A stretch of 16,645 nucleotides of DNA from an uncultured Candidatus Competibacteraceae bacterium (GCA_937872125.1 CALMNY010000118.1:1-16645), one strand, 5' to 3'; numbered from the stretch's first letter, positions 1 through 8,757 are shown. The notes: generated by a model not told the origin, from the letters alone. Translations and numbers: made by a program.

Positions 1-2
1 TG

Positions 3-239
3 GCGGTCCCGGTGGCGAACCTCCCGCCGGCCCTGGCCAGCGACGCCGGCCATCTTCTGAGCCAGGGCGAACCGTTTGCCGCGTGCTATGTCGATGGGCC
101 CGACGTGCGGCGTTTCAGCCTCCGCTCCGCCCCCGACGGGCTGGATGTGGCGCGCATTGCCGAGCAGTATGGGGGTGGCGGCCACCCGCATGCCGCGGGT
201 TTCATCGTGCCGCGTGATCACCCGCTCGCCCGCGCGTAA
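3..239 (+). CDS. DHH-family phosphoesterase, C-terminal DHHA1 part (5' end outside window)
   Basis: This is the last 78 codons of a gene that enters from the left; the frame is open from base 3, so the GTG at 12 is probably internal. The visible piece carries the DHHA1 nucleic-acid/substrate-binding signature: a strand reading RRFSLRS, then GLDVARIAEQYGGGGHPHAA with the glycine-rich GGGGHPHAAGF loop at the end. Known members of the DHH/DHHA1 superfamily (NrnA/NrnB-like oligoribonucleases, cyclic-dinucleotide phosphodiesterases) hydrolyse short RNAs or nucleotides with two metal ions. The catalytic DHH half lies outside the window, so the exact substrate class cannot be decided. The next gene follows 21 bp downstream on the same strand, suggesting co-transcription. 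Confidence 0.85.
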   Translation, partial: AVPVANLPPALASDAGHLLSQGEPFAACYVDGPDVRRFSLRSAPDGLDVARIAEQYGGGGHPHAAGFIVPRDHPLARA

Positions 240-260
240 CCGGCAGCATTGGAGTAGACC

Positions 261-728
261 TTGGACCAAACCTATACGCTAACGCTCACCGCGCGGCAGC
301 TCCGCCTGATCGATGCCGCCTGCGAAACCTGTGCCCGGGCCGCGCTGGGCCAAGTGGGCGACGTGCTCCGCTTCTGTCGCGATCGGCACGGGACGCCGAT
401 TTATACCTGGGAACGGATGCGGGCCATCGAGGACCTGGTGAAACCCGCCATGGGGCTGGCGCCGAACGAATCCTTCCGCGTTGGCCATGGGGACGAGGCC
501 GATACGCTGTGGGATCTGCACCAGGTGTTGCGGCATCGCCTGGCCTGGGATGCGGCCTATGCCACTGGCCGGATCAAGCCCGGCGAGCCGCGCAATTGGG
601 CCGACATGCTCAGCCATAATTTTGATGAGCCGCTCCGTTACGGCCCGGAGCCCCTGGCGACGGTGAGCCAGGTGAGCGCCCCCAGCGGTGGCGGCTCCGG
701 CGGCGTCTGCGGCGAGCCAGCGGCTTAA
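261..728 (+). CDS. Small conserved hypothetical protein, phage/plasmid-like
   Basis: A 155-residue soluble protein starting at TTG (261), chosen because GGAG lies 6 bases upstream (251-254) and the first 20 residues (DQTYTLTLTARQLRLIDAAC) form a plausible strand-helix opening. The later segment EADTLWDLHQVLRHRLAWD resembles unnamed small proteins common in phages and plasmids that pair an LT-x-x-QL start with a D-x-x-QVxRHxxAWD helix; this likeness is from memory and is not a function. The last 20 residues are Gly/Ser-rich (APSGGGSGG) and probably disordered. The gap of 21 bp to the DHH gene suggests one transcript. No membrane segment or catalytic motif is visible. The rare TTG start adds some doubt about the exact N-terminus. 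Confidence 0.7.
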   Translation: MDQTYTLTLTARQLRLIDAACETCARAALGQVGDVLRFCRDRHGTPIYTWERMRAIEDLVKPAMGLAPNESFRVGHGDEADTLWDLHQVLRHRLAWDAAYATGRIKPGEPRNWADMLSHNFDEPLRYGPEPLATVSQVSAPSGGGSGGVCGEPAA

Positions 729-795
729 TTCCGGCGTAGCGACCGTGTTATTCTTGCCGGTCTGCCCGCCGGCTTAAGCCGGGGTCGTGAGGCCG

Positions 796-825
796 GCCGC
801 TGAGCCTGAGTTGCAAATCAGCGGC
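796..825. terminator. Hairpin between convergent genes
   Basis: Perfect 8-bp inverted repeat GCCGCTGA / TCAGCGGC with a 14-nt loop, in the 197-bp gap between the ends of the 155-residue gene and the protease gene. The same gap holds a GACCG/CGGTC stem (741-762), the 14-bp palindrome CCGGCTTAAGCCGG (769-782) and the 12-bp palindrome CCCGGTACCGGG (833-844). None is followed by a clear U-run, so a role in termination or RNA end protection is inferred from the convergent position only. Confidence 0.3.
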
Positions 826-925
826 ACCACCCCCCGGTACCGGGTCGCCCCGGTTGCCCCGGCCAGGAGGCCAGGCACCGCCCGCCCCGACCGGCCGTCA
901 ACAGACCGTTCCCGAGCGTCGCGCG

Positions 926-3900
926 TCAATAGGTCGTCACCGCGAGCGTATCGACGTTGGCGTCCTCATTCCAGGTCGACACCGTGGCGCGGAGGCGGAG
1001 ACGCAGCACCGCGTCGGCCGGCAACGCCGCCACGTCGATCGCCGCCCGCACCCAGCGCCCTTCGTCAGCGCTATCGCCCTGCAGGGTCGCCGCAGGCATC
1101 CAGGTCCGGCCGTCATCGCGCGAGACATCCACGGCCAGATACTCGCCGGCATCAAACGCCGCTTCAAGGTACCAGTCGAGGGTGACGCGGACCTGCGTGG
1201 CGCCGAGGAGATCGATCGGCGGCGACGTCAGGGTGGCATCCACCGCCGGACCGTCGACCATCGCCGACCAGGCGCCGCTGGTGCGCCGCTCATAGGTGGT
1301 GGCCCAGGCGTCCTGGGAATCCTCCTCCCATAATCCAGCCCATTGTCCGTTCTCAAATTGGTCGCTGAAGAGCGTGGTCACGACCCCGGGTGGGATCGTG
1401 ACCGTCACGGGCACGGTGCGGTGGGTTTTGTTGCCCTGGTCGTCGGTGACGGTGAGGGTGGCGGTGTACTGACCATGAGCGGCGTAGACGTGCGTCGGCT
1501 GGGCCCCGAGGGCGGTCTCCCCGTCCCCAAAGTCCCAGTGATAACCCACGACTTGCCCATCGGGGTCGGACGAGCCGCGGGCGTCAAATGCCAGGGGCTG
1601 GCCGCCTTCCCCGCGATAGGGGCCGCCCGGGTCCGCCACCGGGGGGGCGCCATCCGCCGGCTGCCGCGGCACGATCAGCACCCGCACCGCGTCGACATTG
1701 GCATCTTCGTCCGCCGCGGAGGCCCGGGCGCGGAAGCGTAACCGCAGCTGGTCATTGCTCGCGAGATCGTTGAGTTCGATCACCGGCGTCTGCCACTGGT
1801 CCCGGGGACCCTGTTCGGGGCTGAGCCGGGCGTATTCGCGCCAGGTCGCGCCCCCATCCAGCGAGGCGTCAAAGGCCAGGTATTCCCCGGCATCGAAGCT
1901 CCCCTCGATCAGCCAGGCGAAGGCGATCACCGCCCGGCGGCTGCCCTGCAGGTCGATCGGGACCGAGGTGAGCGTGGCGTCGGTCGCCAGGCCATCCACT
2001 TCGGCGGCGGCACGGCCGGCGGTGGCGCGTTGGGTGGTGATCAGCCAATCGTTCTGGCTGTCCTGTTCCCAGCGGCCGTTCCAGCGGCCGTTTTCGAAGC
2101 TGTCGGTCCAGAGCTCGACCGGGGTTCCCGGCGGCACGGTGACGGTGACCGTGGTCCAGGCGCGGGTGCGGTTACCGGCGTCATCCTCGACGAGCAGGCC
2201 GACCGTATAGTCGCCGGCGGTGGGGTAGGTATGCGTGGGGGCGACGCCGGTGCCGGTCGTGCCATCACCAAAGGTCCAGGTGTAGCTCACGATGGCGCCA
2301 TCGGGGTCGGTGGAGGCCCCGGCCGAGAACGTGATCGGTTCCTGTTCGATCCCGGTATAGGGCCCGCCCGCCACGGCGGTGGGTGGGGCGCCGGCATCGG
2401 GGTCCGGCAATGGCGCCACGACCCGGACGATATCGACGTTGGCGTCTTCATCCCCCGCGGACATGGTGCCGCGGAAGCGCAGGCGGAGGACGTCATTGGA
2501 GGCTAACCCGGTGATCGGGATTTCGGCCACCAGGGTCTGATTCTCGGGATCGACGTTGCCGCGCAAGCGCGCCTGTTCCCACCAGGTCTGCCCGTCATCC
2601 AGCGACAGATCAAAGGCCAGGTATTCACCGGCATCCAGGCCGGCTTCGATATACCACTCAAAAGTGATGGTCGCTTCCTGCGCCCCCTGCAGGGGGATGG
2701 ACCGGGAGGTGAGGGTCGCGTCCTTGGCCACGCCATCGACCTCGGCCGAGCGCCAGCCATCGGCTGCCCGTTGGGTGGACGTAAACCAGGCATTTTGGCT
2801 GTCGCTGACCCAGTTATTGTTCCATGGCCCCTGCTCGAAGCCATCGAAGAACAGCTCCTGAAGCGGCGGGGTCACGGTGACAAGGGAGGTGCTGCGGTCG
2901 CTGGCGCCGCGATCATCGGTGACGGTCAGGGTGACGCTGTAGCTGCCGGCGCGGGTATAAACATGGCTGGGGGTGACGCCCGTGCCGGTGGCGCCGTCGC
3001 CAAAGTCCCAGGCGTAGGTGACGAGCGTACCGTCGGGGTCCCGCGAGGCCCGCCCGTCCAGGGTCACGGCTTCCCCGGCGCTGACGGTGTACGGGCCGCC
3101 CGCAGCCGCCAGGGGCGGTTCATTCGGCGGCGGCGTCACGCGGGCGGGCAGAGCGACGTTGTCCAGCCAGCCCGCATCGCGGCCCAGATCGGTATTGCCG
3201 TCCTTCTGGTAGGCCCATTCGAGGACGTGGTGACCGGCCGTCAGCGGGAAGCGCTGGGGTTGCCAGCAGAGCGGGGACCACACCGCGCACCCGGAGATGG
3301 CGTTTTGCAGCTCGCCGTCGAGATAGAAGGCCAGCCAATCCCAGCCCGTTTCGCTGGAGACCGTCCAGTCGAAGGTCACCTCCCCGGCAGCGAAATAATC
3401 CTCCAGGCGCAGGAGGGTCATCTGCCCGGCCGTGATCGCCCCGGATTGCAGGCTGGCCTGGCCCTCGCTCACCGGCGTGGCGACGATCTCCCACGGGGCC
3501 GCGGATTCGTCCGGGTTCAGCCACCCCGCGGGCCAGGTCCCGCCCGCCGGGAAACGCTCGCTGGCGCCGTTGGCGTCGACAAAGGTCGCCGCGACGGTTT
3601 TGAGCTCGTCCATCACCAGGGTGCAGGTGGCGCTCGTCCCGGCGCAATCCGCCCCCCAGCCGGCGAATGACCAGTCCGGTCCCGGGGTGGCGGTCAGCTC
3701 CACCGCCGCGTCGCGGTCGAAACTGGCGGCGCAGGTGGCGCCGCAGTCAATGCCGGCGGGCGTGCTGGTGACGGTCCCCAGCCCGGCGGTCTGGACCGCC
3801 AGTTGGGCGCGGTCGGCCTCCGCGGTGAACAGGAGGCGGTTGGGGGAGCCCAGGACGATATCCGTCAAGGCGCCCGCGGTGGCGTTGGTGGTGACGAAGG

Positions 3901-5380
3901 TGGCGATGTCCGTCGGGGTGGCCCCGGGATTGTCCTGCAGGTAGAGCGCGATGGCGCCGGCGACATGCGGCGCGGCCATGGAGGTGCCACTCAGGGTGAC
4001 CGCGGCCGTGTCCGACTCTGCGCCGGCGGACAGGATCGCGGCACCGGGGGCGAAGAGATCGACGCAGGGCCCGTAGTTCGAGAAATAGGCCCGGGCATCA
4101 TCCGCGGTGCTGGCGCCGATCGTGAGCGCGGTCGGCGCCGCGGCCGGGGAGCGGGTGCAGGCATCGACGGCCTCATTGCCCGCCGCCACGACCATCGGCA
4201 CCCCGGCCGCGACCGCGTTGGCGACGGCTTGATTGAGCGCGGCGGAATAATCCCCGCCGAGACTCATGTTCGCCACCGCTGGGGCCTGGTGGTTGGCCGC
4301 CACCCAGTCGATGCCGCCCAGTACGCTGAAATAGGACCCGGACCCGGCGCAATCGAGCACCTTGACCGCGATCAGGCTGACCTCCTTGGCCACACCGTAG
4401 GTGTCGCCGCCGACGATGCCGGCGACATGGGTGCCGTGGCCATGGCAATCCGCGTCCAGATCATCGACTTGATTGGTGCCCCAGGTGGCACGGCCGGCGA
4501 AGTCGACGTGGGAGGTCCGGATGCCGGTATCGATGACATAGACGTTCACCCCCGGCGCCGTGTTAACCGGGGTGAAGCCCTGATCGAGGGGCAGGGCGCG
4601 CTGGTCGATCCGATCCAGCCCCCAGGGCGGCTGGGCTTGGGTCGCGTCGATTGACACCCGGCCGTTCTGCTCCACCAGGGCGACGCGCGGATCCTTGGCC
4701 AGGGCGTCCGCGGCGGCCGCACTCAGGCGCAGCCCCACCCCGGGCAGGGCGTGATGCCACTGCGCCGCGAGCTGGCCCTGGTACTGGGTCGCCAGGCCGG
4801 CGCCCAGGCTGCTGACTTCGGCGCCCAGTTCCCCCACCCGGCGCGCGGCCCAGCTGAACGCCTGCTCCTTGAACACCACGACATACTCATCGGCGATGGG
4901 CTCGGGCGCCCGCTGGACCGTGGGCGCCTCGCCCGAATGCGTCATCAGCGGCGAGGGGGGCAGCGGCTCCACCGCGGCGACCCAGGGGGAGTCTTCCAGG
5001 ACCGCCAGGGCCGCGTCGTCAATCTCCAGCGTCAGGCTGGGCTGGGTGACGGGACGGTCCAGCGCGCGATAGGAGCCGGCGGGCAGGCTGGCCAGCAACC
5101 GGGTAGCGCGGTCCGCCAGCTCGCGGAGCCATGCCGCGCCCGGGGTGTCGCTGGCGGCCTCGATCTGCACATCCACGCGTACCCAGGCGCGCGCCTGAAC
5201 GGCGAGCTGCGTGTGCAGGTCCGCCAGGAGGCGCGCCGCGACCGGGGTGTCGTCCCACGCCGGCGCCGGCGTGCCGGGGGTGCCATCCAGGGCGTGCGCC
5301 TGGGCGCACAGGAGCCAGGCACCGCAGGCGGTGCTCAGCCAGCCGCGGGGGCGGCAGCGTAGGGAGGAAGCGGTCGGCAT
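926..5380 (-). CDS. Secreted subtilisin-like serine protease (peptidase S8, aqualysin type) with three PKD/beta-sandwich modules
   Basis: A 1484-residue exported endoprotease. I start at the ATG at 5380 rather than further upstream because residues 1-30 form a signal peptide (Arg-rich start, hydrophobic LSTACGAWLLC, cleavage after AHA). Residues about 61-140 and 163-244 are two propeptide-like regions (I9-type fold likely, second more certain). Catalytic domain about 250-520: Asp284 (VIDTG), His315 (GHGTHVAG), oxyanion Asn402 (AAGN), Ser467 (SGTSMAAPHVAG). Cys312/344 and Cys408/439 match the spacing of the two aqualysin I disulfides. Residues 525-600 form an InlB-B-like repeat with four Cys; 605-745 a beta-sandwich. 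Then three copies of PKD (753-838, 998-1085, 1246-1331; WDFGDG core) each followed by a ~150-residue module (FExGxW ... DAGEYLAxD ... DEDANVD). No C-terminal sorting signal is seen. It may degrade external protein or attach to surfaces; the substrate is unknown. Confidence 0.95.
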   Translation of the reverse strand: MPTASSLRCRPRGWLSTACGAWLLCAQAHALDGTPGTPAPAWDDTPVAARLLADLHTQLAVQARAWVRVDVQIEAASDTPGAAWLRELADRATRLLASLPAGSYRALDRPVTQPSLTLEIDDAALAVLEDSPWVAAVEPLPPSPLMTHSGEAPTVQRAPEPIADEYVVVFKEQAFSWAARRVGELGAEVSSLGAGLATQYQGQLAAQWHHALPGVGLRLSAAAADALAKDPRVALVEQNGRVSIDATQAQPPWGLDRIDQRALPLDQGFTPVNTAPGVNVYVIDTGIRTSHVDFAGRATWGTNQVDDLDADCHGHGTHVAGIVGGDTYGVAKEVSLIAVKVLDCAGSGSYFSVLGGIDWVAANHQAPAVANMSLGGDYSAALNQAVANAVAAGVPMVVAAGNEAVDACTRSPAAAPTALTIGASTADDARAYFSNYGPCVDLFAPGAAILSAGAESDTAAVTLSGTSMAAPHVAGAIALYLQDNPGATPTDIATFVTTNATAGALTDIVLGSPNRLLFTAEADRAQLAVQTAGLGTVTSTPAGIDCGATCAASFDRDAAVELTATPGPDWSFAGWGADCAGTSATCTLVMDELKTVAATFVDANGASERFPAGGTWPAGWLNPDESAAPWEIVATPVSEGQASLQSGAITAGQMTLLRLEDYFAAGEVTFDWTVSSETGWDWLAFYLDGELQNAISGCAVWSPLCWQPQRFPLTAGHHVLEWAYQKDGNTDLGRDAGWLDNVALPARVTPPPNEPPLAAAGGPYTVSAGEAVTLDGRASRDPDGTLVTYAWDFGDGATGTGVTPSHVYTRAGSYSVTLTVTDDRGASDRSTSLVTVTPPLQELFFDGFEQGPWNNNWVSDSQNAWFTSTQRAADGWRSAEVDGVAKDATLTSRSIPLQGAQEATITFEWYIEAGLDAGEYLAFDLSLDDGQTWWEQARLRGNVDPENQTLVAEIPITGLASNDVLRLRFRGTMSAGDEDANVDIVRVVAPLPDPDAGAPPTAVAGGPYTGIEQEPITFSAGASTDPDGAIVSYTWTFGDGTTGTGVAPTHTYPTAGDYTVGLLVEDDAGNRTRAWTTVTVTVPPGTPVELWTDSFENGRWNGRWEQDSQNDWLITTQRATAGRAAAEVDGLATDATLTSVPIDLQGSRRAVIAFAWLIEGSFDAGEYLAFDASLDGGATWREYARLSPEQGPRDQWQTPVIELNDLASNDQLRLRFRARASAADEDANVDAVRVLIVPRQPADGAPPVADPGGPYRGEGGQPLAFDARGSSDPDGQVVGYHWDFGDGETALGAQPTHVYAAHGQYTATLTVTDDQGNKTHRTVPVTVTIPPGVVTTLFSDQFENGQWAGLWEEDSQDAWATTYERRTSGAWSAMVDGPAVDATLTSPPIDLLGATQVRVTLDWYLEAAFDAGEYLAVDVSRDDGRTWMPAATLQGDSADEGRWVRAAIDVAALPADAVLRLRLRATVSTWNEDANVDTLAVTTY
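929..3124 (-). repeat. Three tandem coding repeats of about 720-740 bp (PKD + sandwich module)
   Basis: Within the protease gene, the unit PKD domain plus ~150-residue sandwich occurs three times: about 2411-3124, 1676-2389 and 929-1645. Each unit begins with PPxAxxGGPY, has the PKD core FGDG, then FExGxWxxxW, a VDGxAxDATLTS strand, DAGEYLAxD and ends DEDANVD. The copies are related at protein level but have clearly diverged at DNA level, so the duplication is old and no recent recombination is evident. Confidence 0.9.
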
Positions 5381-5888
5381 GTGGGTCACCCGGTAACTCT
5401 GTTGACAGGCATGAACGGTGGTGCGCGGGGGTGCGGCGCCCGCCGCGGGGCGGTCGGGACACCGGGAAGCCACCACGCGCTGGGGTCGGCCAGGAGCGCT
5501 GCGGTACCCCACCGGTATGAACAGCAATTTACCACATTGTCCGCCGGCGGATAGCGCCACACGGAGCGGCGGTGCTGCCGCGCGCGACCGGACCCCAGGC
5601 AGGCCCAGTAACGCTGGCAGTGTTTGGCCGCAAAGGCGTGCGTATTGGCCTCCCTTGCGCGTGAATTCCGCTGGGAAACGCCGCTAGGGTATGCGCTGGA
5701 AACCGGGGGCTTGCCGACGGTGCGCGCGCGGGCAGCCGACCGGGTGAAGCGCGGGCGCTTCCCACTCAGACCCGCGGCGCTGGGGTGTCCTGTGGCGCGG
5801 CACGTGGCCCCGGTCGGTGCGCCCCGGTGACCGCTGGCCAGCCGCGGGCGGCGCCCGCGCGGCCCCACGCAGGAGGGTTCGTCTCAAG
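5381..5888. other. 508-bp divergent intergenic region, no gene seen
   Basis: This stretch must hold the promoters of the protease (minus) and the NERD gene (plus). Reading frames here are Arg/Pro/Ala-rich with no recognisable protein. An AT-richer pocket at about 5515-5540 is flanked by the 12-bp palindrome TCCGCCGGCGGA (5540-5551). A GAAGCG/CGCTTC hairpin lies at 5746-5761. A perfect -35-like TTGACA is present on the plus strand at 5402-5407 but has no matching -10. I could not assign a promoter with confidence. Confidence 0.5.
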
Positions 5889-6668
5889 ATGCCCCATCTC
5901 GTAACCCTGCCCCCGCTGGCCGTGGCGCTGGCGCCGTTCGGCGTCGGCTATGCCCTGGGCGCCCTCGTGCGCCGCGTCGGGCACGGGGTTCGGGCGCGGC
6001 GGGCGCCCGCCCCCCTCACCCGTGCCCAGCAGCGGGGGCAGGCGGGCGAGGCGGCGGTGAGCGCGGTGGTGCGCGCCCGGTTTACCCGCCGCGCCGACGA
6101 TCTGCTGCTGCGGTTTGGCACGGGTCGCTATAGCCAGATTGACCATCTGGCCTTGACCCCGCATGGCATCCTGGTGCTCGAAAGCAAGAATCTGGGTGGC
6201 CTGCTCTATGGCGCTCCCGACCGGCCTTACTGGACGCAGGTCATTGGCCCGCAGCGCCACGCGTTCTACAACCCGCTCAAGCAAAATGCCACGCATCTGG
6301 CCGCGGTGCGACGGTATGCGGGCACGGTGCCGGTGCGGGGACTGGTGGTGTTCATGGACCGCGGCGTCTTTCCCGAAGGTCACCCGGCGGGGACCGTGGC
6401 CTTGCGCGCCCTGGCGGCGACCCTCGAGCCGTTGGCCGCCGGGCGTATCCCCTACCGCTATCGCCGTGCGTGGCGGCGGGTGCTGGCGGCGCATCAGGCC
6501 AGCCCGCAGGCCCGGCAGGCGCACGCGGCGTACGTGGCCGGGCGCGTGCGCACGCGCCCGGGCGCGCGCGCCGGCGTGACCGCGGATACGCCGCGCACCC
6601 GGCGGTGGTGGCTCCCGTGGCTGGTGCTGCTGCTGGCGGGCGCTCTCCCGGCCCCGGTGGCGGGATGA
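5889..6668 (+). CDS. Membrane-anchored NERD-domain protein (nuclease-related)
   Basis: A 259-residue protein. The ATG at 5889 is preceded by AGGAGGG at 5871-5877 and follows a leader with no plausible N-terminal extension. Residues 5-27 form an apparent transmembrane or signal-anchor segment; a second hydrophobic stretch (about 240-257) ends the protein. Between them is a NERD domain: GEAAVSAVV (Glu54), LLLRFGTGRYSQIDHL (Asp85), then GILVLESKNLGG (Glu98, Lys100), the D...ExK pattern of restriction-endonuclease-like folds, followed by NPLKQN at 128-133. NERD proteins are predicted nucleases of uncertain function. Here both ends may sit in the membrane with the domain in the cytoplasm, pointing to action on DNA or RNA near the membrane (inference). 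The gene lies 146 bp ahead of parE on the same strand. Confidence 0.85.
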   Translation: MPHLVTLPPLAVALAPFGVGYALGALVRRVGHGVRARRAPAPLTRAQQRGQAGEAAVSAVVRARFTRRADDLLLRFGTGRYSQIDHLALTPHGILVLESKNLGGLLYGAPDRPYWTQVIGPQRHAFYNPLKQNATHLAAVRRYAGTVPVRGLVVFMDRGVFPEGHPAGTVALRALAATLEPLAAGRIPYRYRRAWRRVLAAHQASPQARQAHAAYVAGRVRTRPGARAGVTADTPRTRRWWLPWLVLLLAGALPAPVAG

Positions 6669-6814
6669 GCGGCGGGACGGTGGCCTTTCACGGTCCTTGG
6701 TGGCAGGCATCAGATAGCATTACCGACCTGAAAAGCCGTATCATGCCGGCCATGCGCGGTCGGGTGTGATCCCCCGCTCCGCCCCTCGCTCACCCCCACG
6801 GGAAGGACTCTGCG

Positions 6815-8707
6815 ATGTCTGCCAGCTATAACGCCGCGGCGATTGAGGTGCTGTCCGGGCTGGACCCGGTGCGCAAGCGCCCGGGCATGTACACCGACAC
6901 CACGCGGCCCAACCACCTGGCCCAGGAGGTGATCGATAACAGCGTCGACGAAGCCCTGGCGGGCTTTGCCCGCGAGATCCGCGTGGTGGTCTTCGCCGAC
7001 GGCTCCCTGGAGGTGACCGACAACGGGCGCGGCATGCCGGTCGACCGCCATCCGGAGCTGGGGCTGCCCGGGGCGGAGGTCATCATGACCCGCTTGCATG
7101 CCGGCGGCAAATTCTCCGCGGACAACTACGCCTTTTCCGGCGGCTTGCATGGGGTCGGCATCTCGGTGGTCAACGCCCTGTCCCAGCGCGTGGACCTGTG
7201 GGTGAAGCGCGACGGGCGGGAGCATCACATGGCCTTCGCCCACGGCGACAAGGTGTCGGACCTGGAACCGGTCGGCAAGGTCCCGCGCAAGGACACCGGC
7301 ACCCGGCTGCGCTTCTGGCCCGATCCGAGCTATTTCGACAGCCCGCGTTTCTCCGTGCGGCGCCTCAAGCACCTGCTCCAGGCCAAGGCCGTGCTCTGCC
7401 CCGGGCTCACCGTGACCTTCCGCGACGAGGCTAGCGGCGAGGCGGTGACCTGGTACTACGAGGACGGCCTCAAGGACTATCTGCTCCAGTCCCTTCCCGA
7501 CCGCGAGTTGATCCCCGCCACGCCCTTCACCGGCCACTTCGCGGCCCGCACCGAGGCTGCCGCCTGGGCCTTGCTCTGGACCCCGGCGGGGGGCGAGCCC
7601 TGCGCCGAGAGCTACGTCAACCTCATCCCCACCGTCCAGGGCGGCACCCACGTCAACGGGCTGCGCACCGGCCTGACCGAGGCGGTGCGCGACTTCTGCG
7701 AGTTTCGCAACCTGCTGCCCCGGGGCGTCAAGCTCGCCCCCGAGGACGTCTGGGCGCGCTGCGCCTACATCCTGTCGGTCAAGCTGCTCGATCCGCAGTT
7801 CTCCGGGCAGACCAAGGAGCGCCTCTCCTCCCGGGAGTGCGCCGCCTTCGTTACCGGGGTGGTCAAGGACGCCTTCAGCCTCTGGCTCAATCAGCACGTC
7901 CAGGACGGCGAGGCCATCGCCCAGCTCGCCATCGGCGCCGCCCAGGCCCGGCTGCGCGCCGGGCGCACCGTGGTGCGCAAGAAGGTCACCAGCGGTCCGG
8001 CCCTGCCCGGCAAGCTGGCCGACTGCACCGCCACCGATCCCCAGCGCGGCGAGCTCTTCCTGGTGGAGGGCGACTCCGCCGGCGGCTCCGCCAAGCAGGC
8101 CCGCGACCGGGAGTTCCAGGCCATCCTGCCCCTGCGCGGCAAGATCCTCAACACCTGGGAGGTGGACCCGGAGGAGGTCCTGGGCTCCCAGGAGGTCCAC
8201 GACATCAGCGTCGCCATCGGCGTCGACCCCGGCAGCGAGGACCTGTCACGGCTGCGCTTCGGCAAGGTCTGCGTCCTGGCCGACGCCGACTCCGACGGCG
8301 CCCACATCGCCACCCTGCTCAGCGCCCTGTTTCTCCGGCACTTCCCGCGCCTGGTGGCGGAGGGCCATGTCTACGTCGCCCTGCCGCCCCTCTACCGCAT
8401 CGACGTCGGCAAGCAGGTCTTCTACGCCCTGGACGAGGACGAGAAGCGCGGCATCCTCGACCGCATCGAGGCGGAAAAGCTCAAGGGCAAGGTCAGCGTC
8501 CAGCGCTTCAAGGGCCTGGGGGAGATGAACCCGGGGCAGTTGCGCGAGACCAGCCTCCACCCCGACACCCGCCGCCTGGTGCAGCTGACCATCGATGACC
8601 CCACGGAGAGCCAGCAACTCATGGATATGCTCTTGGCCAAGAAACGCGCCGCCGATCGCCGTGCCTGGCTGCACGCGAAGGGCAATCTCGCCGACCTGCC
8701 GCTGTGA
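6815..8707 (+). CDS. parE: DNA topoisomerase IV subunit B
   Basis: Full-length 630-residue ParE, the same length as the enterobacterial protein. ParE is the ATPase subunit that, with ParC, decatenates daughter chromosomes and relaxes supercoils. GHKL ATPase: RKRPGMYTDTTRPNHL (20-35), catalytic and Mg-binding EVIDNSVDEA (38-47), TDNGRGMP (68-75), ATP lid GGLHGVGISVVNAL (109-122), QTK loop at 332-334. TOPRIM domain: VEGDSAGGSA with Glu418, metal-binding Asp490/492/494 in ADADSDGAH, and QRFKGLGEMNPGQL (563-576), which separates ParE/GyrB from other TOPRIM proteins. ParE rather than GyrB because of length and the lack of a large insert. Start ATG has GGAAGG 8 bases upstream. parC is not next to it; the neighbours are a NERD gene and convergent dinG. 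Confidence 0.97.
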   Translation: MSASYNAAAIEVLSGLDPVRKRPGMYTDTTRPNHLAQEVIDNSVDEALAGFAREIRVVVFADGSLEVTDNGRGMPVDRHPELGLPGAEVIMTRLHAGGKFSADNYAFSGGLHGVGISVVNALSQRVDLWVKRDGREHHMAFAHGDKVSDLEPVGKVPRKDTGTRLRFWPDPSYFDSPRFSVRRLKHLLQAKAVLCPGLTVTFRDEASGEAVTWYYEDGLKDYLLQSLPDRELIPATPFTGHFAARTEAAAWALLWTPAGGEPCAESYVNLIPTVQGGTHVNGLRTGLTEAVRDFCEFRNLLPRGVKLAPEDVWARCAYILSVKLLDPQFSGQTKERLSSRECAAFVTGVVKDAFSLWLNQHVQDGEAIAQLAIGAAQARLRAGRTVVRKKVTSGPALPGKLADCTATDPQRGELFLVEGDSAGGSAKQARDREFQAILPLRGKILNTWEVDPEEVLGSQEVHDISVAIGVDPGSEDLSRLRFGKVCVLADADSDGAHIATLLSALFLRHFPRLVAEGHVYVALPPLYRIDVGKQVFYALDEDEKRGILDRIEAEKLKGKVSVQRFKGLGEMNPGQLRETSLHPDTRRLVQLTIDDPTESQQLMDMLLAKKRAADRRAWLHAKGNLADLPL

Positions 8708-8708
8708 G

Positions 8709-8729
8709 GCGCGCGGCGCCCCCGCGCGC
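8709..8729. other. GC hairpin directly after parE stop
   Basis: Perfect 8-bp stem GCGCGCGG / CCGCGCGC with a 5-nt loop begins two bases after the parE stop codon. On the plus strand it is followed by A8 rather than a T-run, so it is not a classical intrinsic terminator for parE. It may protect the 3' end of the parE mRNA. The T7 tract at 8776-8782, preceded by a weak GCC/GGC stem, is the only plus-strand terminator candidate nearby. Confidence 0.4.
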
Positions 8730-8731
8730 GC

Positions 8732-8757
8732 AAAAAAAACCGGCACGAGGCCGGTTA
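8732..8757 (-). terminator. Rho-independent terminator of the dinG gene
   Basis: On the minus strand the sequence reads AACCGGC, a 5-nt loop, GCCGGTT and then a run of T totalling 8. It starts about 25 bases after the TAA stop of the dinG-like gene. Stem arms are 8738-8744 and 8750-8756; the T-run on the minus strand corresponds to A8 at 8732-8739. This is a classical intrinsic terminator and also blocks read-through into parE as antisense. Confidence 0.85.

Noticed and set aside
5381..5560. Upstream extension of the protease frame by 60 codons
   Set aside because: The ATG at 5380 begins a good signal peptide; the extension would bury it.
6710..8200. 496-codon minus-strand open frame opposite parE
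   Set aside because: Shadow of parE, which has all its catalytic motifs on the plus strand.
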